From assembly GCF_036002945.1 (NCBI RefSeq), contig NZ_CP108529.1, positions 8,489,001 to 8,553,000 of the forward strand: a stretch of DNA of 64,000 nucleotides, given 5' to 3'. This DNA comes from Streptomyces sp. NBC_01224 (GTDB lineage: Bacteria; Actinomycetota; Actinomycetes; Streptomycetales; Streptomycetaceae). Below the pieces are notes generated by a model that saw only the letters and a program-made list of their open reading frames with translations, had not been told where the DNA came from and did no database searches. Both the position numbers and the translations under genes were made by a program. Positions 16,826 to 25,387 of this stretch are shown one piece after another. Every line of letters starts with the position of its first letter. Position 1 is the first letter of the stretch.

Positions 16826-17156
16826 CTCGTCACGCTCCCCTGGTCGTAGGTGAGGTGTATGCGTCTGCCCCCGGAGGGGGCTCCCATGCGGAAAAGTGGA
16901 AGTCGATCAGGTCGCACGGGATCAATGGCCGGGAATCGTCGTGATCCCTCGTCATTTCTGTGCAGGCGGGGCGCAATCTCTGTGCAGGCGAGGCGCACCG
17001 GACACCAGAACCGCCCCACCGGTACGGGGGAGCCCGGTGGGGCGGTCGCCTCCAGGTTGCCACAGCCCGCGGCGCATCGGGGCCGACCGGCTTATATCCA
17101 GTGGTAGTTGAGTCGAAATCGACGGTGGCCCGGCTGCGGACTGATGCCCGGACTGC
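16826..17156. other. Intergenic region upstream of the sigma gene with tandem repeat and terminator
   Basis: No coding sequence is recognised. It holds an imperfect 22-bp tandem repeat (two copies of TGTGCAGGCGRGGCGCA, at about 16959-16996) and the stem-loop at 17010-17046. The sigma-gene promoter must lie here on the minus strand, but I could not assign its boxes. Confidence 0.5.
17010..17046. terminator. Stem-loop terminator
   Basis: A 13-bp perfect inverted repeat (17010-17022 and 17034-17046, 11-nt loop) downstream of the leftward transporter remnant. It would stop leftward transcription before the sigma-factor gene. Confidence 0.7.
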
Positions 17157-17912
17157 TCAGTCGCGCGGGTAGCCCACGATGGTATGCGTGACGGCGGGGG
17201 AATCCTCGGTGGTGTAGTAGTGGCTGCTGAGTCCCGAAAACCGGGCCGTGTCCAGGGCCACGACGCGGTCACGGGGGACCACCAGACTCACATCGCGCAG
17301 CGCGGCACGATCTCCGGCCGAGGACCGGAACGTACGGTCGACGGAGCCGGCCACCAGTGCCGCGTCCTGCCCGTGCACCCCGTCCGGGGCCGACTCGGGC
17401 ACCGCCGGAGGCACGGCTGCGGCCCGTACCGACGACGCGGTGAGCGCATCACCGATCTCGGAGATCCGCACACAGGCGGACAGCCGCCGCGTACCGCGCA
17501 AATCCGCGGCGGATACCCCGGTCCCGGCACCGGATGGCGGTGCCGGCAGCACGACCGGTTCGGTGCGGCACACATCGGCCGCATGGGCGCACCGGCCGGC
17601 GAACGTGCAGCCGCCGCCGGCACGGAGCCGTCGCCCACGGTCCGATGAACGCGAACGGCCCCTGGTCCAGCAGCACGATCTCCTTGGAGAGCACGGTCGC
17701 GGTCTGCGCCCACCCCAGCGGGAGGTACGGCAGATCGGCACCGGCCGTCTGCACCGCCTTCATGAGCTCCCGGGCGCGCTTGTCCTTGTCGGTGGCGGCC
17801 TTCGCGGTGTTCATTGCGGTGTTGACGGTCTTGTTGCCGTAGTGCGCGATGTCCGTCGTCGTGGCCGCGGCGTTGAGATACGGGTCGGCGAGTTCGGCCG
17901 GGTCGCCGGTGA
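17157..17912 (-). pseudogene. Collapsed oligopeptide ABC transporter operon (SBP, DppD and DppF fragments)
   Basis: Three pieces lie in operon order on the minus strand. First (17912-17637) is the C-terminus of a family-5 peptide-binding protein (ELADPYLNAAATTTDIAHYG, GADLPYLPLGWAQ, FAFIGPW). Next, in another frame (17618 to about 17470), is the C-terminal OppD/DppD signature CTFAGRCAHAADVCRTEPVV. Then (about 17357-17255) comes an ATPase N-terminus like DppF (LVAGSVDRTFRSSAGDRAALRDVSLVVPRDRVVAL) that stops exactly where Walker A should begin. Unassigned residues (SGLSSHYYTTEDSPAVTHTI) follow to the stop. The permease genes and both ATPase cores are deleted. Confidence 0.7.
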
Positions 17913-18137
17913 CGGGGAAGCACCCCGGGCCCGGGCGCCCGAACCGGCCTGGCCGTCACCGGAGCCTTTCGCCCGCTGGGGTGCACAGACGGCGAGCACA
18001 CCGGACGGGGCGGCTGTGCCTTCGCCGACCGATTGCTCCGGCGCCATCGAACCGACTTGGTGCGAAGGGGCAGTTGGCGGCTGTCCCCACCTTGCTCGCG
18101 TCGACGTCCGTGCACGTCCGGTTGTTAGGCTCCGGTC

Positions 18138-19049
18138 GTGAAATTCGGCGTGAACATACTCAATTTCGGTGTCGGCACCACCCCGGCAAGCCTCCTTCAA
18201 CAGGCTGTGGATGCCAGTGAGTTGGGGTACTCCTTCGCGATGATCTCCGATCACATCGCGGTCACTCCCGACGTGCACGAGACATATCCCGCCCCGTTCT
18301 ACGACCAGTTCGTACTTGCCGCGCACATCGCCGGGCGGGTACCAGGTCTGGTGCTCGGTACGACCGTCACCGTGATTCCGTACCGGCACCCTCTGCAGAC
18401 GGCCCGGCTCGCAGCCAATATCGACAACCTGAACGCCGACGGGTTCATCCTCGGCGCGGGGATCGGCTGGTCCAGGGCCGAGTACGAGGCGCTGGGCGTG
18501 CCCTTCGCCGAGCGGGGACGGATCACCGACGAATACCTGGCCGCCATCCGCGCCGCATGGACCGAGGACCCCACGACGTTCCGGGGCGAGCACGTCTCGT
18601 ACCAAGGGGTTCGGACTGCGCCCGCGCCCGCATCCGCCCCCTGTCTGCCCGTCTGGGTCGGTGGCAACTCGGCCGCTGCCCAGCGCCGCGCCGCCCGGCT
18701 CGGAGAGGGCTGGCACCCGTACCGGCTGCCGCTCGATGCGATCCGGGCCGGGCTGCCGGTGATCACCGAGGAGGCCGAACGGGTCCGGCGCCCCGCTCCC
18801 ACGCTCGTGCCGCGCTTGCAGATCAGCGTCACCGACGCACTCCTCGGCAGTGAACGCCCCGCCGGACACGGCACGATCGACCGGATCCGGGCCGATCTGG
18901 CAGAACTCGGCGAGCTGGGCGCCACCCACGTGCTGCTCGACGTCAACCCGGTCACACCCGCCGAACGCGGCACCGCGGGCGACGACCGGAGGCTTCTCGA
19001 ACTCCTCGTGAACAAGGTCGTGGACCCGGTCACGGGCGACGTCCGCTGA
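18138..19049 (+). CDS. LLM-class F420-dependent oxidoreductase
   Basis: This 303-residue luciferase-like TIM-barrel enzyme starts at a GTG. The N-terminus FGVNILNFGVGTTPASLLQQAVDASELGYSFAMISDHIAVTP, the segment LGTTVTVIPYRHPLQTARLAANIDNL, and GRFILGAGIGW-like GFILGAGIGWSRAEYEALGVPF are typical of actinobacterial LLM F420-dependent proteins. The phosphate-binding region is around PVWVGGNSAAAQRRAARLGEGWHP. The substrate is unknown. A TAGGCT -10-like box lies only about 6 nt before the GTG, so a leaderless transcript is possible. Confidence 0.85.
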   Translation: MKFGVNILNFGVGTTPASLLQQAVDASELGYSFAMISDHIAVTPDVHETYPAPFYDQFVLAAHIAGRVPGLVLGTTVTVIPYRHPLQTARLAANIDNLNADGFILGAGIGWSRAEYEALGVPFAERGRITDEYLAAIRAAWTEDPTTFRGEHVSYQGVRTAPAPASAPCLPVWVGGNSAAAQRRAARLGEGWHPYRLPLDAIRAGLPVITEEAERVRRPAPTLVPRLQISVTDALLGSERPAGHGTIDRIRADLAELGELGATHVLLDVNPVTPAERGTAGDDRRLLELLVNKVVDPVTGDVR

Positions 19050-19190
19050 ATCATTGCGGCCCGATGAACACTCCACCGGCCCGGGAATACGCGCACGGAA
19101 AAGGACCTTCCTGCTGCTGTAGCGACCGGTGACCGGCCCGGCCGTCGGTGCCGTGAACCGTCGCTGCCATGACCAGGAGAGAGGGAGCTC

Positions 19191-20111
19191 ATGCCCAAGG
19201 CGTACGTGTTCACCCGCAACGGCGGACCGGAGGTGGAGGCCCTCATCGAGCAGGACGTGCCGGTGCCGGGCCCCGGCGAGCTGCTCGTCGCCGTCCGGGC
19301 GGCCGGGGTCAACCCGGTCGACTGGAAGCTGCGTACGGGTTACACCAGGCCCGGCAGCGAGCCGCAGCCCTTTCCCACCGTCTTCGGCAGCGAGGCCGCC
19401 GGAGTCGTCGAGGGCGTGGGCCCGGATGCCGAAGGATTCGTGGTCGGGGACGAGGTCTTCGGCAATCCGGTGACCGGCGGGTACGCCGAGTACACGCTGC
19501 TGCCCGTCTCCGTGACCGCGCACAAGCCGGCCGAGCTGTCGTTCGCCGACGCGGCCGTGCTGCCGGTCGCGGTGGCCACCGCGTACGACGGCGTCCGCCA
19601 GCTCGGACTCGCCCCTGGTTCGACCCTGCTGATCACCGGGGCCGGCGGTGGTGTCGGAACGGCCGCGGTACAGCTCGCCCGCCACGCCGGTGTCCATGTC
19701 ATCGGTACCGCGAGCGCGGCCAAGAAGGACTTCATCGAGTCGCTCGGCGCTGTGCACGTCGAATCCGGCGCCGGTCTCGCCGACCGGGTCCGGGCAGCGG
19801 CACCCGACGGAATCGACGCGGTCTTCGACCTGGTCGGCGGCGACACCCTGAGAGCCGTGGCCCCGCTGCTCGCGGACCCGGCCACGCTGATCAGCGCCGG
19901 AGGCAAGCCACTGGCGGTGGAGCTCGGCGGGGCGGCCGTCGCAAGGGCCCGCACCGCGACGGTCCTCGACGAGGTGGCGAACCTCGTCGTCACCGGCGCC
20001 CTGCGGACGCATGTGACCGGGACCTTTCCGCTCGCCGAGGCGGGAGAAGCGCTGCGCGCCGTGGAGCGCGGACATGCGCGCGGGAAGATCGTGATCGAGG
20101 CGATCGCGTGA
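19191..20111 (+). CDS. NADP-dependent zinc-independent alcohol dehydrogenase/quinone oxidoreductase
   Basis: This 306-residue MDR-superfamily protein has the GroES-like N-domain (GELLVAVRAAGVNPVDWKLRTGYTRPG, FPTVFGSEAAGVV) and a nucleotide-binding motif LLITGAGGGVGTAAVQLARHAG. It lacks the zinc-ligand cysteines and ends with the family motif HARGKIVIEA. Such enzymes reduce quinones or enones with NADPH. A GGAGAGAGGGAG site precedes the ATG. The stop overlaps the GTG of the next GNAT gene, so both are made from one message. Confidence 0.85.
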   Translation: MPKAYVFTRNGGPEVEALIEQDVPVPGPGELLVAVRAAGVNPVDWKLRTGYTRPGSEPQPFPTVFGSEAAGVVEGVGPDAEGFVVGDEVFGNPVTGGYAEYTLLPVSVTAHKPAELSFADAAVLPVAVATAYDGVRQLGLAPGSTLLITGAGGGVGTAAVQLARHAGVHVIGTASAAKKDFIESLGAVHVESGAGLADRVRAAAPDGIDAVFDLVGGDTLRAVAPLLADPATLISAGGKPLAVELGGAAVARARTATVLDEVANLVVTGALRTHVTGTFPLAEAGEALRAVERGHARGKIVIEAIA

Positions 20112-20884
20112 GCGCGCCGTATGTCGCTGGAGGTGACGCACATCCGCTGGACAACCCGGTCCGCGCCGCGCTGAGCGGCCCGCACGCCCACTTCGCCGAG
20201 GTGCGTGGCCGCATCCTGCGCTACCCGGCGGACGTGGCCCCCTGGGTCGCGACTCCGGACGCGCCGCAGGCCGAGGACTGGGCCGACGCGGCAGCGCTCG
20301 CCGGCCCCGGTGGCGCCGTCACCATCACTGCCTTCCGTGAACCGCCGCCGGACGACTGGGAGATCACCTTTCACGCCGAGGGCGTCCAGCTCGTCGACGC
20401 CGGGGTCGCGACGGCCCCGTTTCCGCAGGCCGTACGGCTCGGACCCGCCGATGTGCCCGAGATGCTCGACCTGGTCGCCCGCACCCGCCCGGGACCGTTC
20501 CTGCCCCGTACGGTCGAGCTCGGCACCTACCTCGGCGTCCGCCGTGAAGGAGCGCTCGTCGCGATGGCGGGCGAACGCCTCCACCCACCCGGCTGGAGCG
20601 AGATCAGCGGCGTCTGCACGGACGAGTCCGTGCGCGGGCAGGGGCTCGGCAGCGGGCTCGTCCTTGCCGTCGCCCACGAGATCAGGCAGCGCGGCGAAAC
20701 ACCGTTCCTGCATGCCTCCGCCTCCAACATCAATGCCGTCCGGCTCTACGAATCGCTGGGATTCGTGCTCCGCCGCCGGACGTCGTTCCTCTCGGCGCTC
20801 GTACCGGAACACCCGCCGACGCGCCTGCCGGGAACCGGCGGCGTCCGCCGCGACGGCGAAGCCCGTGCGGCAGCCGTGCGCTGA
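20108..20884 (+). CDS. GNAT-family N-acetyltransferase
   Basis: This 258-residue protein has a divergent N-terminal half and a C-terminal GNAT fold. The acetyl-CoA-binding motif A is VCTDESVRGQGLGSGLVLAVAHEI, and motif B is LHASASNINAVRLYESLGFVLRR. The two-part layout resembles the FR47-like group. The acceptor substrate is unknown. The GTG start overlaps the stop of the quinone oxidoreductase (GTGA), indicating translational coupling. Confidence 0.82.
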   Translation: MSAPYVAGGDAHPLDNPVRAALSGPHAHFAEVRGRILRYPADVAPWVATPDAPQAEDWADAAALAGPGGAVTITAFREPPPDDWEITFHAEGVQLVDAGVATAPFPQAVRLGPADVPEMLDLVARTRPGPFLPRTVELGTYLGVRREGALVAMAGERLHPPGWSEISGVCTDESVRGQGLGSGLVLAVAHEIRQRGETPFLHASASNINAVRLYESLGFVLRRRTSFLSALVPEHPPTRLPGTGGVRRDGEARAAAVR

Positions 20885-20892
20885 CCGCACCA

Positions 20893-20934
20893 CAGTGACC
20901 TTCGTCCCGGGACTTCCGGGCCGAAGGGCCACTG
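20893..20934 (+). terminator. Imperfect stem-loop terminator after the GNAT gene
   Basis: Arms 20893-20904 and 20922-20934 pair with one bulge, and the loop contains a smaller CCCGG stem. It lies 9 bp past the stop. Confidence 0.6.
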
Positions 20935-21062
20935 CCATTTCCGGTTCCGGGACCTTCGGCGCGCTCCAAGAGGCCGTAAGCCTCGTGTGCCGCCCCCGGT
21001 GAACCGGATGGACTGGGAGTGAACGCCGGCGCGGGGCCGGCAGATCCCGGGAGGAATGGGTC

Positions 21063-22277
21063 GTGACGATCGGGCTCCAGCACCGAGCGGCGACGCGTGG
21101 AGCGACGCTCCCTGGTACGGACTCGGGGGAGGAAGCCGTTTTCGCCCCCCGGATCGGGAATGGGGCACTGTTCGGAGGGCTGGCACTGCTGACCGTCCTG
21201 GTCGCCGTCCTCGACGTCCGGACCGGCGACGAGCTGCGCCTCATACCGCTCCTCGTGGTCGTGCCCGCACTCGTCTCGGTCTTCGGAACGATCCGGCAGA
21301 CCGTCGGCGTGGCCACCTCGATCATGACCGTCGTCGTCTGCTCCCGGCTGGTGACCGGGGGGACGTTCTGGGACACCACCAGCAGCGTCGCCTTCACCGT
21401 GCTGGCCTGCTTCCTGGGCGTCGGCTCCTGCGCGCTGCGGCTCCGTCATGCCGCCGAAATAGCCAGACTGCGCTCCGCCGCCGTTGCGCTCCAGCGGCAG
21501 ATTCTGCGCCCGCTGCCCATCCTGACCGAGCAGATCTTCGCGCACGGCATCTATACGCCGATCGAGGAGGACCGGCTGGTCGGCGGTGACATCTACGAGG
21601 TCGTGCAGTCGCCCTACGGAACCCGGGTGATCATCGGGGATGTCCAGGGCAAGGGGCTCGCCGCGATCGGGGCGGGCTTCGCCGTGCTCGGAGCGTTCCG
21701 GGAAGCGGCCATTCGCGAGCCCACCCTGACGGGAGTGGTCGATGCGCTGGAGGACGCGGTCGCCCGGCACAACGCGTTCTCCGCCCAGACCGGAGAGATC
21801 GAACGCTTCGTCACCGCTCTGGTGCTCGGCTTCGACGGGGAGGACCGGGTGCGGGCCGTGAACTGCGGCCATCTGCCGCCCCGGCTGCTGCACGACGGCG
21901 TGGCCTTTCCGGCTCCGCTGCGGCGCACATCCGTTCCCTTGGGCATGGCGGAACTGAGCCCGGAGGCACGGGTCGCGGAATGGCTGGACTTCCCGCCCGG
22001 CGCGACGCTCCTGGCCTTCACCGACGGGGTCACCGAGGCCCGCGACGCATCGGGCGCCTTCTATCCGCTGGACGCCCGACTGGGCCACTGGGCGGGCCGC
22101 GGGCCGCGCGAGGTGCTGGACGCGCTCCACGCCGACCTGGAGTCCTTCTCCGGAGGTGTGCGACGCGACGACATCGCCGCCCTCGCCCTGCGCCGGGCAC
22201 CGGCAGGCAGCCGCCACCGGCCTGTGGCGACCGGTCACGGTGCTCGCCGGGCCGCTGAGACCTTCAGCGGCCGGTAG
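21063..22277 (+). CDS. Membrane-anchored PP2C (SpoIIE-type) serine phosphatase
   Basis: This 404-residue protein has three N-terminal hydrophobic helices (GALFGGLALLTVLVAVLDV, LIPLLVVVPALVSVF, VAFTVLACFLGVGSCAL) followed by a SpoIIE/RsbU PP2C domain. Metal-binding motifs are DRLVGGDIYEV, GDVQGKGLAAIGAGFAVLGAFR, NCGHLPP and FTDGVTEARDASGAFYPL. In actinobacteria these enzymes dephosphorylate anti-anti-sigma factors in partner-switching cascades. The SigB/F-type sigma gene 4 kb to the left is a possible, unproven target. The start is a GTG at 21063 with GGGAGGAA upstream. Confidence 0.88.
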   Translation: MTIGLQHRAATRGATLPGTDSGEEAVFAPRIGNGALFGGLALLTVLVAVLDVRTGDELRLIPLLVVVPALVSVFGTIRQTVGVATSIMTVVVCSRLVTGGTFWDTTSSVAFTVLACFLGVGSCALRLRHAAEIARLRSAAVALQRQILRPLPILTEQIFAHGIYTPIEEDRLVGGDIYEVVQSPYGTRVIIGDVQGKGLAAIGAGFAVLGAFREAAIREPTLTGVVDALEDAVARHNAFSAQTGEIERFVTALVLGFDGEDRVRAVNCGHLPPRLLHDGVAFPAPLRRTSVPLGMAELSPEARVAEWLDFPPGATLLAFTDGVTEARDASGAFYPLDARLGHWAGRGPREVLDALHADLESFSGGVRRDDIAALALRRAPAGSRHRPVATGHGARRAAETFSGR

Positions 22278-22310
22278 AGCCTCCGGCAGAGCAGCCGAAT
22301 GCCGATCCAA

Positions 22311-22342
22311 TGTCCCGGCGAGACTTCTGTCGCGGCGGGACA
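22311..22342 (+). promoter_or_regulatory. TetR operator palindrome
   Basis: Arms 22311-22324 and 22329-22342 match at 12 of 14 positions around a 4-nt centre (TGTCCCGGCGAGAC / GTCGCGGCGGGACA). It ends 22 bp before the TetR start and is the likely autoregulatory site. Confidence 0.7.
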
Positions 22343-22364
22343 TTTTTAGGTGTACGGTGCACTC

Positions 22365-23036
22365 ATGAATCCGGAACGAAAGACCCCGGAGCGACGGAGC
22401 CGCAAGGCCCGCAGGACCCGGGACACACTGGCGCTGGCCGCGTTCGAGCTCGTACTCGACCGAGGCCTGAAGAATGTGACGGTCGAGGAGATCGCGGAAC
22501 GCGCGGATGTCGACCGACGGACCTTCAGCCGGTACTTCACCAGCAAGGAAGCCGCAGTCCTGGACTCGCTCCGGGGCGACGGCGACCGGATCAACGACGC
22601 CCTGCGCGTACGCCCCGCCGACGAGCCCCCGCTCACCGCCTACCGCCGCGCCGTCCTCGCCTGGCTCGACGACCCCGACGCACAGGCGTGGCACCTCCGC
22701 GACCGGATCTTCGACCTGCTGGTCCTTGCCGAGCAGGAGCCGACCCTCTACGCCGCGTTCCACCACATTCGGGTGGATGCCCAGGAGGACTCGGTCGCCA
22801 TCGTCGCGGACCGGCTCGGAGTCGACCCGCAGCTGGACATCCGTCCCGCCGTCACGGTCGCCGCGGGCGCCGGGGCACTCCTCGCGGCCCAAGCCGCCTG
22901 GGCCCGCGGCGGACACCCGGACAGCCTGCCCCGACTGGTCGGGCAGGCCTTCGACGCCCTCTCCGGAGAACTGCTCACGCAGCTTCCCGCCGGGCCGGCG
23001 CCGCACAGCACCACGGAAGGAAACGTAACCAAATGA
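22365..23036 (+). CDS. TetR-family transcriptional regulator
   Basis: This 223-residue regulator has a classic TetR N-terminal DNA-binding domain: RDTLALAAFELVLDRGLKNVTVEEIAERADVDRRTFSRYFTSKEAAVL. A MftR/Ethr-like helical ligand-binding domain follows. The ATG at 22365 is favoured over the in-frame GTG at 22350 because the family-like sequence begins there. A palindrome just upstream suggests autoregulation. Its stop overlaps the ATG of the SDR gene (ATGA), so regulator and enzymes form one transcript. Confidence 0.88.
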   Translation: MNPERKTPERRSRKARRTRDTLALAAFELVLDRGLKNVTVEEIAERADVDRRTFSRYFTSKEAAVLDSLRGDGDRINDALRVRPADEPPLTAYRRAVLAWLDDPDAQAWHLRDRIFDLLVLAEQEPTLYAAFHHIRVDAQEDSVAIVADRLGVDPQLDIRPAVTVAAGAGALLAAQAAWARGGHPDSLPRLVGQAFDALSGELLTQLPAGPAPHSTTEGNVTK

Positions 23037-23806
23037 GCACCCCCCTCGCCCCTGCCGACCAGGAGTTCGCCGGCAAGGCCGCCCTCATAACCGGCGGCGC
23101 CTCCGGCATCGGACTGGCCCTGGCCCGCCGGCTGGCCGCAGGTGGCGCGTCCGTCGTCGTCGCCGACTACGATGAGGCCAACGCCTGCAGGGCGGTCGCC
23201 GAACTGGAGAGCGCCGGCGCCAAGGCCGCCGCGGTCGCCATGGACGTGACCGACCCGGCGTCGGTGGAAGCGGGCGTGCGATTCGCTGTCGACACGTTCG
23301 GCGCCCTGCACCTCGCCGTCAACAACGCGGGCATCGGCGGTCCCAGCCACCCCACCGGTGAGTACGCGATCGAGGACTGGAACCGGGTCGTCGCCACCAA
23401 CCTCAGCGGCGTCTTCTACTCGATGCGCTACGAGCTTCCCGCAATCGTCGCGGCGGGCGGCGGCGCCGTCGTCAACGTGTCGTCGATCCTCGGCACCAAC
23501 GGCTTCGCCGGATCGCCCGCCTACGTGGCCGCCAAGCACGGTGTCGTCGGCCTCACCAAGACGACCGCCCTCGAATACGCGGCACAGAACGTCCGGGTCA
23601 ACGCCGTCGGCCCCGGCTTCATCGACACGCCGCTGCTGCGCAACACGGACGGCCCGGCCCGCGACCACCTCATCTCGCTGCACCCGGCCGGACGCCTCGG
23701 CAAGGCGGAGGAAGTCGCCGAACTCACCGCCTTCCTGCTCTCCGACCGCGCTTCCTTCATCCACGGCAGCTACCACCTGGTGGACGGCGGCTACTCCGCC
23801 TCCTGA
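23033..23806 (+). CDS. Short-chain dehydrogenase/reductase
   Basis: This 257-residue classical SDR has the cofactor motif TGGASGIGLALARRLA and NNAG in LAVNNAGIGG. The catalytic Ser is in VVNVSSILG, and the Tyr and Lys are in SPAYVAAKHGVVGL. The Asp after the second strand (VVADYDEANA) favours NAD(H) over NADP(H). It lies between TetR and a zinc alcohol dehydrogenase, suggesting an inducible alcohol/ketone oxidation pathway. Substrate unknown. Confidence 0.88.
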   Translation: MSTPLAPADQEFAGKAALITGGASGIGLALARRLAAGGASVVVADYDEANACRAVAELESAGAKAAAVAMDVTDPASVEAGVRFAVDTFGALHLAVNNAGIGGPSHPTGEYAIEDWNRVVATNLSGVFYSMRYELPAIVAAGGGAVVNVSSILGTNGFAGSPAYVAAKHGVVGLTKTTALEYAAQNVRVNAVGPGFIDTPLLRNTDGPARDHLISLHPAGRLGKAEEVAELTAFLLSDRASFIHGSYHLVDGGYSAS

Positions 23807-23870
23807 TCGGCGGACGGGGGAGCGGGGACGAGCAACAGAACACAAAGAAAAAAGCAGTGAGGAGAACCCC

Positions 23871-24911
23871 ATGAAGGCCGTTCAGTACCGTGCCGTCGGC
23901 TCAGCACCCGAAGTCGTCACCGTGCCCGACCCGGAGCCGGGCCCCGGCCAGGTGCTGCTGAAGGTCACCGCCGCAGGTGTCTGTCACTCCGACATCGCCG
24001 TGATGAGCTGGCCCGCGGAGCAGATCCCCTTCCCGCTGCCGCTCACCCTCGGCCATGAGGGCGTCGGTACCGTCGCCGCGCTCGGCGACGGGGTGAGCGG
24101 CCTGTCGATCGGCGAGTCAGTCGCGGTCTACGGCCCCTGGGGCTGCGGTACGTGCGTCAAGTGCGCCGAGGGCAAGGAGAACTACTGCCTGCGCGCCAAG
24201 GAACTCGGCATCACCCCGCCGGGACTCGGCTCGCCCGGCGCCATGGCCGAGTACATGATCGTCGACGACCCCCGTCACCTGGTGCCGCTCGGCGACCTCG
24301 ACCCGGTCCAGGCCGTGCCGCTCACCGACGCGGGCCTCACCCCGTACCACGCGATAAAGCGGTCCCTGCCCAAGTTGGTGCCCGGAGCCACCGCCGTCGT
24401 CATAGGCACCGGCGGCCTCGGCCACGTCGCGATCCAACTGCTGCGCGCCATGACGGCCGTCCGGGTCATCGCCCTGGACGTCTCGGAGGACAAGCTCGCC
24501 CTGGCCCGCGCCGTCGGGGCCCACGAGACCGTGCTCTCCGACGAACACGCCGCGGCGAAGGTCCGTGAACTGACCGGCGGTGTCGGCGCACAGGTCGTCC
24601 TCGACTTCGTCGGAGCACCTCCCACCGTCGCCACGGCGGGGGCCGCGGCCGCCATCGACTCCGATGTCACGATCGTCGGCCTCGGCGGCGGTGCGCTGCC
24701 GGTCGGCTTCGGCTCACTGCCGTACAGCACGACGGTGACCTCCCCGTATTGGGGATCGCGCTCCGAGCTCGCCGAGGTACTCGACCTCGCCCGTGCCGGA
24801 TCGGTCGAGGTCCACGTCGAGACCTACACGCTGGACGAGGCGCCACTGGCGTACGAGCGACTGCACCACGGCAAGATCAACGGCCGCGCGGTCATCCTCC
24901 CCAACGGCTGA
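23871..24911 (+). CDS. Zinc-dependent alcohol dehydrogenase (MDR family)
   Basis: This 346-residue enzyme has the catalytic-zinc Cys in AAGVCHSDIAV, the motif LGHEGVGTVAALGDGV, and the four structural-zinc cysteines in CGTCVKCAEGKENYC. The nucleotide-binding motif is VIGTGGLGHVAIQLLRAM followed by IALDVSEDKL, whose Asp indicates NAD(H). It resembles the AdhP/benzyl-alcohol type NAD-dependent dehydrogenases of actinobacteria. GTGAGGAGAA upstream of the ATG is the ribosome site. It ends the TetR-SDR-ADH operon before a terminator. Confidence 0.88.
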   Translation: MKAVQYRAVGSAPEVVTVPDPEPGPGQVLLKVTAAGVCHSDIAVMSWPAEQIPFPLPLTLGHEGVGTVAALGDGVSGLSIGESVAVYGPWGCGTCVKCAEGKENYCLRAKELGITPPGLGSPGAMAEYMIVDDPRHLVPLGDLDPVQAVPLTDAGLTPYHAIKRSLPKLVPGATAVVIGTGGLGHVAIQLLRAMTAVRVIALDVSEDKLALARAVGAHETVLSDEHAAAKVRELTGGVGAQVVLDFVGAPPTVATAGAAAAIDSDVTIVGLGGGALPVGFGSLPYSTTVTSPYWGSRSELAEVLDLARAGSVEVHVETYTLDEAPLAYERLHHGKINGRAVILPNG

Positions 24912-24938
24912 CCGGCCACAGCCCTGATCCCCAGGACC

Positions 24939-24971
24939 GTGCGGGCCGTCGCGCAGTGCGACGGCCCGCAC
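24939..24971 (+). terminator. Terminator hairpin after the alcohol dehydrogenase
   Basis: Perfect 14-bp stem (24939-24952 with 24958-24971) and a 5-nt loop. Confidence 0.85.
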
Positions 24972-25024
24972 AGTCATACCAGCGACCGATGCGCACCGAA
25001 CCGGACACCGATGAGACTGGGCCG

Positions 25025-25360
25025 ATGGAATTCGTCGCGCTGATGACGCTGCCCGGACTGGTGATCGGGCTGACCGTCGTCGCATTTCTCGATCAGCTGA
25101 TGCTGCGCGCAGGGCGGGCCGGTCTGCTGCCATGGCGCAACGGCGCCCGCCAGGGCCAGGTGTCGGCGACCGGGTTCGAGCAGTTGCACGCGAGCTTCTC
25201 GCCCGGCAAACAGAGCGAACTCAAGGAGCGCCAAAGCGCCCTGCTGCTGCGCGACGACGAGGAGGACGGCGCGCCGCCCAACCGCTCCACCGTCGACCTC
25301 GACAGCGGCCTTGCCGTCATCCGCCTGCCCGGACAACAGACCTGGAGCGTGTCTCTTTGA
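25025..25360 (+). CDS. DUF6191-type small membrane protein
   Basis: The 111-residue protein starts MEFVALMTLPGLVIGLTVVAFLDQ, a single N-terminal membrane helix. A basic stretch (RAGRAGLLPWRNG) follows, then a conserved cytoplasmic tail with GFEQLHASFSPGKQSELKERQ and DLDSGLAVIRLP. This pattern is common in Streptomyces and has no known role. An in-frame ATG at 24989 would add 12 poorly conserved residues. It stands alone after a terminator. Confidence 0.7.
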   Translation: MEFVALMTLPGLVIGLTVVAFLDQLMLRAGRAGLLPWRNGARQGQVSATGFEQLHASFSPGKQSELKERQSALLLRDDEEDGAPPNRSTVDLDSGLAVIRLPGQQTWSVSL

Positions 25361-25387
25361 TGGCCGCACTCCACCTCGCCGCCGTCC

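Noticed and set aside
17811..20141. 776-residue minus-strand frame across the LLM oxidoreductase
   Set aside because: Shadow frame opposite two well-supported plus-strand genes.
20730..23006. 758-residue open frame on the minus strand
   Set aside because: It runs antisense through the phosphatase and TetR genes, has no domain and shows the Arg/Gly/Ala-rich composition of a GC-rich shadow frame.
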